Shown in pieces: positions 1-13,100 of a DNA stretch of 64,000 nt (positions within the stretch are counted from its first letter, which is position 1; each line of letters begins with the position of its first letter). The notes beneath the pieces are model-generated. The model ran no database searches, had not been told where the DNA came from, and was given only the letters and a program-made list of their open reading frames with translations. The stretch spans positions 186,001-250,000 of the forward strand of contig WIXG01000038.1 of the NCBI GenBank assembly GCA_009869945.1, written 5' to 3'. The stretch comes from Mesaphorura yosii (lineage: Eukaryota; Arthropoda; Collembola; Poduromorpha; Tullbergiidae). Made by a program: the position numbers and the translations under genes.

Positions 1-2
1 AT

Positions 3-98
3 TCGCAACTTGAATGTCAACTGCGGCGTCTAAGCCAGTCTTCCTATGTTGGAGGCGCCAAAGCTAAAGCTAACATACCCAGACAATCCGTCAGTTAG
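3..98 (+). CDS. Possible C-terminal end of an upstream gene (partial, unrecognised)
   Basis: Frame 3 is open from the window edge for 31 codons and ends at TAG (96-98). The encoded peptide is polar and basic: it starts SQLECQLRRLSQSSY and ends ANIPRQSVS. It is followed by about 1.3 kb with no ORF of note and then an AATAAA at 1407, which is the arrangement expected of a last exon plus 3'UTR. I do not recognise the family. An open stretch of this length happens by chance roughly one time in five, so the call rests mainly on context. Confidence 0.2.
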   Translation, partial: SQLECQLRRLSQSSYVGGAKAKANIPRQSVS

Positions 99-1459
99 GA
101 TAGGACTGAGTTTATTTTATTATAAGTAGTTAAGTAGTTGTGTTACCGAGGCTGAACGAAGTGATCTGATCAATGAAACATTGTCGAACTAGCCATAATC
201 GAACAAATCAAAACTTATTCTAAGTTTAATGTTAATCGTTGTAAAAGATAGGAGTGACCCGTTCCGCGGGCTTTATCTGTAAAGCTAAAGTTTAGAACTA
301 ACGCAAGGCCTAGTGTAATCAAAATACCTTTCCCAGTTTGGATAAATGCAAGTTTGTCTTGAAAAGAAAGCCAAATCTCTGTGCACTATCATTGTGCCAT
401 ATGTTACAAGTCGGTAAATGTTTTAGAAAGTAGCATGCCTTCTGTTTTATTCGTGTAGATATTCCTGAGTATTTTTACATTTCTTGTACTTTTACCTTTA
501 CGTGAAAGCAGTTAGTCCCTTCTTACTAGTTTAGCCACTCTTCTTGACGTTACCACTCCTCGAATACTTTGACTTCTGTGTTTAAACGGTTTCTAAACTC
601 GGAATGGTGCTTAAGCCGTCCAGACTTGGAGAACTCTCCTGTCACGAAAAAAGTCCGTAATCGTCGTTTTCAACGAAGCGAATTCTAACACGTTTGTCGA
701 ATAGCACTTTCATGCAATGTTTAAGCCTAAAGACTAAATTCCAACTCAATCAGCCGAAGCGCGAAGGTAATTTAATTTTCCGAATATTTTGCAGTATTTT
801 GTACATTGCTCTGAACAGAAGACAAATTATATTTCATACAATAACTCCTAGTACCTAATTACTTAAGCTAGTTAGGGATTTGTGTACTGTCGTTAAGCGT
901 TTGTGTACTCAGCCGAGTATTTTCCATGTTCAAACGAAGAATGACTGACAGCAAAACTTTAAGTGTACTACCAAATCATTCGCTGTGACAAGCAAAGCAA
1001 GTACGAGTTCTGTCTGCTGCGTACAAGTTACTGTTATTTATAAGAGTTCCTTGTTCCTCATTTTATAAACGTTTAGAATTTTATTGCTGTAGTTTTAGAT
1101 TAGCCTAGATTTTAGATTCTTTGCTACAGATTCTATTTTGGAATGCGTTACAGTTTACGGAGTAGCTGACGACCCTGGCAGCTTTGTTGAACTCGAACAG
1201 CTTTTAGATACAGACTATTTTGTTTGCTTATTGCTGCTGCTCAGCAGCTCTTTTATGTTTTCTTATTCGTGCGAGAGTCAAGTACAAGATTCGATTTCTG
1301 TTATACGTATTAGTTTTAGTATTTAAAACAAAGAGATACTTAACTAGCAGTAACGCGTAATTAAATTATGAGTCGACGTTATTGGAGTACGAACTTCATG
1401 TTACGGAATAAACAAAACCTGTGTAAAGTTTTCCACCGGCTTCTTCTACTGGTTGTGTG
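99..1459 (+). other. ORF-poor, 3'UTR-like stretch
   Basis: AT-rich sequence with no ORF over 60 codons before 1138 and no splice-framed coding pattern. It could be the 3'UTR of the gene whose possible last codons end at 98. That is inferred from position and from the poly(A)-type hexamer at 1407; nothing in the sequence itself proves transcription. Confidence 0.2.
1407..1412 (+). promoter_or_regulatory. Candidate poly(A) signal AATAAA
   Basis: A canonical AATAAA hexamer is followed about 37 nt later by a GT-rich stretch (TGGTTGTGTGG, 1449-1459). This matches the usual cleavage and polyadenylation layout. It is believable only if the 1-98 coding call is right, because this hexamer is common by chance in AT-rich DNA. 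Confidence 0.2.
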
Positions 1460-4400
1460 GATGCATTCGGGCAGAAACAACGAAGTGCTGCATTTCTCAA
1501 TTTGAAGCGTGCATTTTTGCAATATTGCTCTATGCGCATTTCACGAAACGATTCATCAAATGGACATGCGATTTCTGCCTCTTGCTTCCTGAAGCACCAG
1601 CGACTGACGGTGATTTGATTTCGAACCGTATAAATACTTTAAGCTGTTCGTTTGAGTAGAAAGCACAAGTAAAGAGAGCCGTCCCGTATCGTCGATGCTG
1701 AAGTGCGAGTTGTCACGCAAAGTTGCAGCGCAAGCATGAAACGCTCAACTTTGATGCCGTGATGTTCAGCTAAGTGGGACAGGAACTAGCCAAATATCCC
1801 TTCTGATGTACGGAACGATGAAATGTGCTCTGACTCTGATATTTCGCTTATTTCGATTTCGTCGACATACGAACCCTCGGTCTGTACTGCTCTGCATGTG
1901 CTGCTTTTCATTAAAATGAAATTTCTGGTTAATTTCTGCTGGCAACCTGTACTTTGGCATCAAGAGTTTGATTGATGTCGACTTGTTTTTCGTTTTGATT
2001 TCATAGAAATATTTGGACCCGCCTGCTTCGAAACTTCTGATATGTCCTGACGTTTTTTGTTTAAGGCAGCCGGCCCGGAATCCCACAGCATTAAGTCATC
2101 AGCCGAAAGGTCATGAGAACCTGAACCTTGGCAGAGATTGAATGCCGAGACGATGACTGCAGTCTCTGCCCTACGAGTACGTGAAAGGTAGTGAGCGAAA
2201 ACGTGAACGAAATTGAGCAGTGCAATTGAGAACGTCTGGCGAGATTTAGAGTTATTGCAAATTAGATGCGTCTGCGCCCAAGCGGAGGGAGCAAGTGGTC
2301 AGAATAATGGGAAAACGATTTACACACATTTTCTTCAACTGTTTCTCGCCGGTACTGCGAAGTGCGAAGAAGGGGAAAAGGGGAGAAAGGTGCTGAAAAA
2401 GAAATTGGCTAGCCATTTCACTCTAAAGCCAACTACATTTTCTGCTTCCTTCCAACTGCCATTATCTTTATCTTTACGTGCAACTACACGCACTTGCCAG
2501 AAATCACTGCACAGCAAGCGTAAGTAACTGCGTACATGTGGAATGTGAAAAATCAGAGAAAGTCGACTTCCGTGCCTCGGCTTGCTTGCGTAATTTTGCA
2601 TGTTTACTTTTCTGCTGGAAATTCTACGTCTACGCAGCAGGAATGAATTTTGACGTGCAACTTATCTGCGCGCTGCCATTGTGCAAGTGAGATATGCAAT
2701 TTAGTGGATTCCTGTTTCCGACCAGGCAGAAGCTTCCTTCCTCCGCTTTCCTTCTTTCTCACTGGGCTGAAGTATAAAAGAAAGATGTACACAGAACAAA
2801 AAATTGGGATTGCATTCCATTTAAGCGACCACATCGTCCTCGCAAGGACGAAAACGAAGAAAATGTTTTCATAAACTAAAGTAGTTGGACTCCACAGCAA
2901 AAGGCACATGTGGCATGGTGTGGCAGAAGTGCATCGACGACGAGTCTTTGTTTGTGCTTCATCCATAAAGCTTTCTGTGCACCGTGCAGCATTTCAGGGA
3001 CGGAGAAAGCGATATGGAAAAGAGAAAGACGCAAAAGCAAAAGCAATCATTTTAATGCACTGTCTTTTCCAGCTCTTCTTTGCCGAGGCAAGCGTGAGTT
3101 TTCACGATTTCATGTACAAGTTGCAGGGAAAGAAATGGTGAAAATGCGTTCTTCCGATGGCATTGAGTTCTGTGTTGAAATTACGTCAAGTATGAAAACA
3201 CAAATAATGCACCATATGTTTTTTGGGGCTTCTTTGTTCACCCTGCCTGCCAAAGCTCGTGTCGCTTGAGCGTGTATCTCCCGCCTGCCTAGTAAAGCAA
3301 TATGACATTAGCATAGTCTTCCATGCAATCTCTCCATTTCCCATTCAATGGCAAAGTTCACTTTCTTGAGTACCGACCAATATTTTGCATATCGTCGCAA
3401 TTCCGGTACTCCTTTATTCAGATTGAGTCCCAAACCTGCGTACATTGGCCGCATACTGCTGGTTGTTGATTTAATGATTGGCCGTCTGGATTTGGGCAGG
3501 CAAAATAGTGCGCTGTGTTGTCACGATCGAAAACACACGCAAGCACTTCAACGTTTTGAGCACTGGGGAACTGGAAGCCATTCCAGATCTTGTGCCGGGC
3601 CGCATTCGCATTCCGCGTCCTGCGCCACGACAAGGGAACGAAAGGCATTTTAATTCCGAATGAATGCTGGGCAGAATTCCTGGAATATCGTCTGCATTAC
3701 GTTTCACATTACGCTATCGAAGAGTACGACGGCGAAAGAGTATGCAAAGTGCTGGCTAGCGTGCAGTCGCTGATCGCAACGATGAAATTTCCAGAAATTA
3801 AGGCAATGAACAATAGAACTGCTTTGGAATGCGCGCATTGATTAGGGAATCGGAGCCTTGTGACATTTTAAGACTTTCCGCAGCATGTTGGATGATGGTT
3901 GCTTTGTGTTTCGGATTCCACAATCAGTTGGAAACATCAAACAACACTCGCGCTTTGGTTGCACGCTTCGTTTTGTTTTACGTATTTTGCCAATATTTTA
4001 AATTGAACTAGCAATTTATTCCGTGCTTCAATCTTTCATCAATCAAATAGAAATAATGGCAATGGCATGATACAGTTGCTTGCTCCTTGTAGTATTTCAC
4101 TGGGCAAATACAAGGAACATTGCGAGTTGTATCGTGGGTTCATTATTTGCTCAACGAAGATCAGTGTCTGTCTACAACCGGGCTAGCAATCGACAGAAGA
4201 TGGAAGAATGCCGTGCAGAGCCGTACAGAACAGAACAAACAGACGGAAAGAAGGAAGACGGAAATCAAGGAAAATATTTGATTTAGTAATGAATACACGA
4301 AATTGGACCGACCGACCTTCTCATCACCTGCGCCGAAACCAAACCGCACCGCACCGCACAGGCACAAAATCAGGCAATGCAATGCGGCTGAACCTTTGGT

Positions 4401-7400
4401 CTTTGGTTTTGTTTATTGAGGAAGAAAGTAGTTCAATTGGAGGAAGCGTATAACAAATCGGAACAAACTATGTCAACAAACATTAAGCAGTGTGTTGAGT
4501 GTAGTCGTTGCGAATACAATTTCCTTTATTTAGCCTTGCTGTATTGTTATGGGATGCCCTTCCTCATTTCTCAGGTCAAACTTTCTCTGCTGAATTGCAA
4601 AACACCGTTGAAATCGCACAATTTGCACAGATGAGTTCAATTTATTGAATGACTTTGAAACAGCAATGATGGAAAATTTCTCCGGTAATTAATTGTCAGC
4701 AGCCCTTTCTTTCCATTGGGTGGCTGCACTCCATCCTCCTCTTCTCTTCCGATCGCACGCGAGTAATTAGATGTTTTGGCCATGACACATGTGTGGGATT
4801 CCTGTGTCGAGGCCGATTGATCTATGAGGTCTAATAAATCCCTCTCCATTCATTTTCACATATCTGATATTAGCAAAGCACTGTGTTCGGTGTTCAGACT
4901 CTCATACTCAGAATGCAGGGTGCTGTGGTTCGCTTCAGCAAATAAGTACAAGCATTACTGGAGAAAGTTCTCCATTGCTTGTAGTCGTATAAAATACAGA
5001 CTGCAATTCCAAATAACAAAACCTCAATCCAACGCAGCGAAGTTTCATGCCCACATTAAAAAGCCGCCAATACTACCACATTTCGTTAAAATTATCTGCT
5101 CCTCACTCGTTTCGCCTCCACATCCATTTACGTTCGCAGTTTCGTCGTGTCTTGACTTCCATCCTTTTCGCCTTCCCATTTCCGAAGTTCGGGCTGCGAA
5201 CAAAGATAATCTTATGCACAAATCCTCCGTGATGCCGTAATATATTATATCCTGTATTACATTTTATGCTCACACAACGCACAATTCCCTGCCACGACGC
5301 CACGAGACCACTGCCGTCTTGTTCCAAGATATTCACCATTAGCCATTCGTCGCAGCAGCACCAATAACAATGGAATACCTCTTCTGAAGCCTTTGTGTGT
5401 GTAAAGTTTAGCTAATTCTTTGCTTATTGTGAATTAGAGAGCTGCTTCATTCATTCATTCATTACATCGCGCCTTGGCGTGCACAAAATATTTACCGGAA
5501 TCCTGTTTGCTCTCTTGCTCGTTCTCTCTTCCAAACCGTTTCGTTTGTCGTTCTTCGCTTCTCCAAACTTTCATTTCCTCTTTTCCCTCGCGTCCATTCT
5601 CACTCGTGCACTAAGAACAAAGATTTAAGTTATGCTGTAACTATGTCGATTTTCTTGGCACCTTAACAAATGAGAGGTTCATAAATTTTAAATCTTTTTA
5701 CATAAGGAAATATCGATATTATTATTTCGCCACACAATTCTCAGACTCAGAAGAGTTTTCTCTTTTCTTGAAAGAGGCCAAGAGAAATTCTGGTGCCATC
5801 AGCACCGAGCACTTGAGACTCACATTCACATTCGCTTTCGCATTCAGTGAGATTCAGATTTTCTCCACTGCTGCCTCCATGATTATGATTACCATCGTAA
5901 TCACTGACAAGGCACAGCACACAAATGCGAAATGCTGCTACTTGAAAAACTCACGAATCGGATCAAGATTGAGGCAGCGATTTCCATTTTATGCTACGCA
6001 GAACAAGTTGTTGCATTATTCATTATCAAATTCGGAACGACTATAAATCATCGTCAATTTGCGCCCGCATTCAGACTTAAACAACAGCACGACGACGGCA
6101 TCGGCACCGGCATTTAGGATGATGTGTCTAATCTTATCTATCTGACGGAAACGCGAGACGCCAGCGTTGCCGTTGGCGTGTGGCATGACGGCCTGGTGAC
6201 AAGAGGGAAATGTGTGGCTAGTCGATTCATTCCATTCCGACTGCCATTTGCTCATGCAAAGATAATAAATTCGTTCTTTATCATTTTTGCAATCACTTCA
6301 CAGCAGTGACAGCAGACACGTAATAATAAATGGCCGGCCGGGTCTCACCCTCTCCATTTTGCAGCTCGCACACTTAATTTCATGTCGGCATAAAGGTCAT
6401 AAGATATTCAACATATTGCGATATAAAAAATCCATAAAGTATCCCATGCAAAAATGTTTGTTTGACTTCGCATTTCGATTTCATACGTGCTCTTTTGTTT
6501 TGTCTCGATGACACGCGAGGTGCTTCAGCTCTCTGTGCTTTTGAATTGTACATTCAAATGACAGCTGCCCTACCCTGTCAAAGCGGACGTTTGCGAAAGT
6601 TGAATGCAGGCATTTTGATTACGACGTGTGTAATTGGAGCGTCAACATTTCGAAAATTGCAGCCGTCCGATAATGTTAACCAAACAAGGTGCGATTGGCG
6701 ATTTACGAACAAACTCGCTCGAAACGAGTATTGCTCAATTGTTTTCAGGAGTCATGTGATTAAAAATTGGCGACGGCGTCAGCTTGGCGTTATACTTTGC
6801 TTAGTCATTGCGCCAATAAAAGTTTGGGAAGGCAGCATGAATATTGCATTGGGAATCTTATTTCTCCTTTGAGGTTTCATTGTAGAATTAGCAGAGCAGA
6901 GCAGCGAGCGGAGAGGGTGGAAGGGTTCTCAAATTTCATTTAAAATTATGTGGGCAAGTCTTCCCTCTGTTGCTGCTCTGCCTTACCCGAGCATTCGTGT
7001 TTCGGATTATTTTCATGCTTGTTGCTTGTTCTTGTTTCTTTCCCCTTCTCCGTTCGCCGTCGATACAATGTGTGAGAGTCATTCCGACGATAATAACATT
7101 GCATTGCGTTGCGCCGCTTCTTACCGCCGCAGTGAATGATATTCGTTTTATGGCATTGTACAATGATTGTCTTTTCTCCCTCCCCAGTCAAGCCTTCACT
7201 TTTCAGCAGAGACTGCCTGCCACGGCTCAAAGGGCATTTAAATTCATTCATGAATCATAATCTCGATGATATGGAAAAAGGATTCGAAATAAATGGACAA
7301 GTTGACATTTAGTTTATATCCATATTAATAATATTTTCACGAGGACAAATCACTTCAGGGCCTTTCCTCCTCCTGCATGAATTCTTACTTCGTTGCGTCG

Positions 7401-9981
7401 ACGCAATCCCAAAATTTGGCAGAACGAATGCCACAAATTGATTTTTAAACCGCTCCGTACACTTCCACTTTGCCTTTCCAATTTTTCTCGAATCAATGCG
7501 ACCAACAAGAGTTATTAATTTGAAGTTGGAAATTTTTCACTCCAAAAACTTTAGCAAAAGTTACCTTGCCAAGCCTTTGAAGCACGTGGGCTCGTGAAAC
7601 TTTCATTTTATAGAATCTTTTCAATTTAAAATTTTTGGGTTATTATTTTATTTCAAACTTACTCAAAATTGCAAAGTACTTTCAGCAAAAGCGAAAATAT
7701 TACGGAGAGGGAAAGGAACTCAACGCACAAAAGGAAAAATATTTTCGAAAAGTCGCGAAACCTCCTACGATTTGATTTCTATTTTCTGTGTTGGTCGAAT
7801 GAATGATGAACATGATTGAATAAGGAAGAATTTGGGAAGAGTTTGTTAATTTCTGAGGCGAAAGGTGGCAAAAGAGAAACGAGGCATCAGACAGAATTCC
7901 CTTGGAATTAAAATTGTTCGTTTTTGAGTTACCATTTCTCAATATTCACGAAAGGACTCAATCAATTCAGTAATTTCAAGAAGCAACGCAAAGTGCTACA
8001 AGTATTGTGGCAGGTTACTCGTGGGCTTCAGACTTTAGACTTCAGGCTTACGATAAGGGACGCGCTCATCCTCATCTGTCCACACGCACTCAGAAGACAA
8101 TTCCCGTTAGACCGAACCGGCAGGCAAGAGAAGCGAGTCGGGGCAAGATTCGGAGTGTACGATAAGGTCCAACCCCGCCACACCGCCTTTCAATTGCTGA
8201 TTTCAATGTAGTTGAGTAGTTGTAGCTGTTTGGTCGTGCCATACGCATACGCCGACGCACGCAAACTCAGTTCTCGTACTCGCACTTCAACTCTTTGAGG
8301 GGAGAAAGCTGAAGCTGCTTCCCTGGCTCTGAAGCCATGCATTCAAACTCACACCCAAAGCAAAGGGAGACTATTTAATAGTACTTGATTGGGATGGAGA
8401 GGGATTTTTTGCACATTGTTGGCCGTGGCCGTGGTGGTGGTTGGAAAGTTCTCGTCGTGGTCCGCATCTCGCGTCCCCGTCGTCAGTCGTCATAGTTGGA
8501 GAGACCGACAAAGAACAAGAGAAAGTTTCTGGGATCGATTCTACCCTGAGCACTGAGCACTGATCGCACGTACGCATTTCACATTCACTCCACCAGTATT
8601 CTGTAGTTTCGCTGCAATACAAGCAGAGAATGTCGCCGTACTGTACAGCACACAACTTTCTACTCGTCTCAAACAATGTGCTAGAAGTCAACGGCGGAGC
8701 AGGAACAGTGAACAGGTTCTTTTTGTGCGACTTGTTTCAAGTTCCAACTTCAGTTGTTCTCCGTGCGTGAGACGTGCAAGAAGTTTCGTCATTCTGCTTC
8801 CTCCCTTGAACAAGTTCCAGCTTCGTTTCCCAAATCGTACTACAAATTAGGTTGAAACTAACTTTTCCGACAGCACGCGTCTTCTCATTATATTAAAATC
8901 TGGAAAAAGGCGAATTCAATTTCCCCAAAACTGCTTCAGCCAGTCTGAGAATTTCTCGTGGTGGTGAACCAAACAGGGTCAAAAGTGCTGCAGTCTCACT
9001 TTGCACCGAAACGCGAGGCTGCGGTTCAAGTGAAAGTTTTCCGTGCGACGTTCCCGTTCATACAACGTGTCGTGCAAAACACTGAACGTATTGTTCTATT
9101 TGGTGTATATTTTTGGCACTTGCCGCTGAAAGCAGCGGAAGAGACAGAATTTGACAGATTTTGATTGCACAAGTACCCGTGCAGTTTTGATTCCGTGCTG
9201 AAAGAAACCCTCCGATTCTGACTGCTTCCGTGAACATCTGCTAATGCAATTATATTCCTGTGCGTTTGTTGCCTTGTGTGTGAAAACTCGATGTAATTTT
9301 CTCTAGTGTAGTTTACCCATTACTTGTCGGCATTAGGAAACGAAACGAACTCGAATTGCAGTGCAATTGTGAGAAGGAGGACGAGAAGATTTGATCATTT
9401 CATTTCGGGAGTATCGCGGGGAGTAATGCGATGATTTGATGAAAGAAACCGACAACACCAGCATCAGCAACGTGAAAATCCAAAGAGAAACAAATTTTTC
9501 TGTTCCGTGTAACAGCGAGGAGTCGTCCTCGTTTGTGAGGACTTCTCGATTTACTTTCTCCGCCAGCAACAGCAGACGTGTAGTTCAATTCTTATTTCTG
9601 TCACGATAAACTTAAAACGAGAACAGGAAATAAGAGAGAAATTTCTTTTCTCATCAGCTCGAGATGTGAGCAGAGAGCACGGGCTCGATTCTTGTAATGC
9701 GAACGTATTTGTTACGGAGACGCGGAGCAGAATTTGGAACGCGAGACACGGGGAAAGTTTATGATTTGATTTCCGACGCCGCGTCGCTTCGCTTCGCTCC
9801 TATCCTCATTTGGTTGAAGCAAACAAACAGTAATTACACGATTGGGTTGGATGGTCGGGACGCGCACTCTCTTTAATTTGTGAGACAAATACCAAATAAC
9901 AAAAAAACAGAAAACAAGGAACGCCGACGCTAATGAAGACGGTTGAACTGCTCCATCATCGGAAATAACTTATTAGATTTG
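1460..9981. other. Intergenic DNA upstream of TMTC2, including its unseen promoter and 5'UTR
   Basis: No ORF here has recognisable domains, biased codon use or exon-like flanks on either strand. There is a short (TTCA)4 microsatellite at 5446-5461. Several TATA-like words occur (for example 1630 and 2772) but have no other support. The promoter and transcription start of TMTC2 should lie in the last few kilobases, but I cannot place them from sequence alone. Confidence 0.5.
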
Positions 9982-10101
9982 ATGTACGGATTTGTGCTCA
10001 CATTGCCTTTGCCATTGCCAGCATCCTCGTCAGCAAGATCAAAACTCAGCAGCAGCGGCAGTGCAATTTCATCACTATGGCTAATCAAAGTAGTCGAATA
10101 G
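9982..10101 (+). other. Upstream ORF overlapping the TMTC2 start codon
   Basis: An ATG at 9982 opens a 39-codon reading frame that ends at TAG (10099-10101), 22 nt beyond the TMTC2 initiation codon and out of frame with it. Its context is weak (T at -3, T at +4), whereas the TMTC2 ATG has A at -3 and G at +4. Leaky scanning could therefore still reach the main ORF. It matters only if the 5'UTR extends unspliced to 9982, which I cannot see. The peptide is Ser-rich, has no recognised motif and is probably not functional itself. Confidence 0.35.
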
Positions 10102-10183
10102 ACTGGATCGCCCTTGTCAGCTCGTGTCTGGCCGCGACTGTCTACCTCAATTCGCTCAAGGGTGGATTCGTGTACGATGACAG
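10077..10183 (+). CDS. TMTC2: TMTC2 exon 1 (residues 1-35 plus 2 nt)
   Basis: Encodes the N-terminus MANQSSRIDWIALVSSCLAA and continues to GGFVYDD. The first transmembrane or signal-anchor segment covers about residues 9-27 and runs straight into the luminal Asp pair at 34-35. The ATG has a good context (A at -3, G at +4). The donor is AG|GTGAGT at 10184. The exon ends two bases into a codon, completed by the first base of exon 2 to give Ser36, the S of the conserved DDS motif. Confidence 0.9.
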
Positions 10184-13100
10184 GTGAGTGGCTGCGGCAA
10201 ATTCTACAACTTGCATCCTATGGAATTACAATGTGCTTGCGCAAAAAGTGTCAATTGAGACGTAATGCACGTGCTCGTAGAAAAAAGCAGTGGAAATATT
10301 CATGTGTAAGGTTAAGTTGTCCGTCGCCGCAGTTCAAACACTCTTTTCTCTTTCGTGTGTGGCATGCTTCGAAATGCACGACGGCAGGAAAGTTGAGTGG
10401 GAAATCTACTTTGGGATCCCATAAGTCAAACAGGTGGTCTTCACATCCAACTCTTTCCCTTCTGCATTCATAATCCACTCTCGCCCCACCGCACCGTTTT
10501 TTGCATACAATTTCACCAAATCTTTTCTCTCCATTCCATAACTTGTGCCGGTCTTATTTCTGCATGTATGTAGACAGCAGCAAAGCTGCAAAACGGGGAC
10601 GTCATCCGCTGAACCAGTTGAGGCCTATTTTTCTCAATTTCACTTCATGTCAGGGCGAATGTTTCGCCCTGCTTTGGTCCCCTCTCGCCTTGCCCGACTT
10701 TGAAGTCTGGTTCTGGCCCTTCTCATCTCTCATATTCGTTCAGAGTGTGGAACCGAGTGCAATAATTCTTTATTTATATCTTGATTTCATAAATGTGGAC
10801 ATTTGGCTCGCTTAATATTGTTATTTATTGTCTTGTAAGTCTCGCCGCTGCTGCTTCCTTCTGCTGCTCGGAAAGACATCTTTATGGTACACGAGATAGA
10901 GTCCAATAATTCAATTAGGGCTCGCAGTCTGTCAATGCGGTTGCAGTGGAAGATGCTTCATATTTTATGCTGACCGTCCACGCTGTCCAGGCAGCAGAAA
11001 ATGTGAAATTCGCTATTTTCTCCGCCGGCTTTCGGTTTAGCCAAGTCCACATTGTATTCTGTTTTTTTGCCGACTCCTTTGTCAAATTTCTTTCAGATTC
11101 GTGCGCGAAGTTTCTGAGAATCAGGAAAATCCGAGGAGAAAAGACTGACTTCTTCCTGCTTTCTTTTCGTGTCTTTCACCTCCCGAATGGATCCATCCTA
11201 CAGAATATCCTAATACGATATTGAAAAATCAAAGTGTATTGTGGAGCCGATTCGTTCAAATGGTTACAAGTTGTTTCTCGTGTTTCCCTTTTTCCGCTTC
11301 TTTGTGCGCGATCAATGCGGAGAAAGTTCTGAGAGGAGTTAAGGAAATAAAAAGTGATATGATAAAATGGATATGATTGAGAACGGCGACAGAAGGCGTA
11401 GCAAGTGATTATTTAGACAACACGAGATTAGACACCACCAGTTTAGACCCTTGAAGGCAGACACGCGAGTTTAGACACATGAGGTTACACGCGTGAAGGC
11501 GGATGAACACATTATTAGACAATCTTGAGTTTAGACAACAATGAACGAAGACATGTACGAAGGTAAAAATGCACTATGACAGACAATGCAGTAGTCCAAG
11601 AATAACAACAAGTTATGAAGGCGCGATGATCAGTTCATTTCGAAAATGAATGAATAATTGCAATAATGTGCATGCATGTATGCGTTCATTGTTGTCTAAA
11701 CTCAAGCTTGTCTAATAATGTGTTCATACGCCTTCACGCGTCTAACCTCATGTGTCTAAACTGGCGTGTCTGCCTTCAAGGGTCTAAACTGGTGGTGTCT
11801 AATCTCGGGTTGTCTAAGTAATAACATGGAAGCGACAGAAGGTAACTCGACAACAATGCCCCGTGTTCACTTTGAGCGTCGGAGAAAGGCAGGCAAAGTT
11901 TCGCCTCTCAAAGAAGTGTTTTCTCAAGAACTCTTGTCCTTCTCGCTTTGTCTGTGTCAATCGATGTGAACTCGGCGCAGTGGCGCGAGTGGAACACAAC
12001 ACAACGCAAGCACTTGTTTCCAAGAACCCACTTGCAATGATCGCACACTCCTCTTATTGTTCTCTCATCAGTTTGGATTAAATGAGTCCATTTCCCTTAA
12101 AATTCAACAAGCATTGGACGAGCTAGCATTAAATTCATTCACGTCAGAACGCCTGGCGGCTAGGTGAAATTTTGCTGCACGTTAATACTTACTCACCAAG
12201 TCAAATAGAAAAAGAAAATGTCTTCACGAGCGTACTGAATTGACTTTTCCTCAACTCCTAATTAAATAAAAGAGTGAAAGTGAATCCGTTCGCCATTCTA
12301 CTCCAGACTTACTCAGACTCCCAGCCGTCATAATACGTACGATTCCATTCATTCCGTTCAAAAGTGCGTAAGCGTAAGTGTGTGCACAATTGGAAGGAAA
12401 ACCTACGCAGATGTTTAACGCGCTCGCACATCTCTTCGCTTTGGATCTCATTTCAAGTTTCAATTAAGTATCCACTTCACCCGGTCTCGTTCTCTGCTCT
12501 GCTCAGCCGTCATTTTTCATTAACATGATTTCAGTTCAACACTCAATCAATCATTCACCCTCTCATCGCTTGCTTCCACATTCATTCATTACCTGAACAA
12601 ACATCAACAGTAACAGCAACTCAAATTTAATCTAAGACCAGGCCAAGTTTACAAAAAGCATGATTTTTAATTGGCATTGTCAATAATGAAAATCACACAG
12701 AACGATATGAGCAAGCAAGAGCATTAATTGCATTTTCTCAGAATTGTTCGCCTTTCGCCTCGCCCGGTATAGTGGAGTTAACGAGCAGGCTGAGCAATAG
12801 ACTGTTATTATTGACATTTTGACTTACCGAGTGCACGTTAATTACATGTGTTTGAATTAAGCGTCACAGCAGGCAACGGGCTGTTTGAGTTCCTCTTCTC
12901 GGGCCGTCGTTAACTGTTTCACGAATTGTGTAAACAAAGCCGCATAAGCGTAGCGGTGGTCAAAGTTTGCGTGCTTGCTTTCGTGCGTCTGACCACGATA
13001 GACGTACGCAACGCTTTGCCAGTCCAAGTCCGAACGTAATTTTCACCTTGTTTGCTCGAAGTGTGCATTGCGCAACGATTCAAAGGTCAAAACATGTACA

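Noticed and set aside
11413..11547. TTAGAC array as a telomere-like repeat
   Set aside because: The arthropod telomere unit is TTAGG in perfect tandem. Here the unit is about 15 bp, degenerate and mirrored in an inverted arm, which fits a foldback element.
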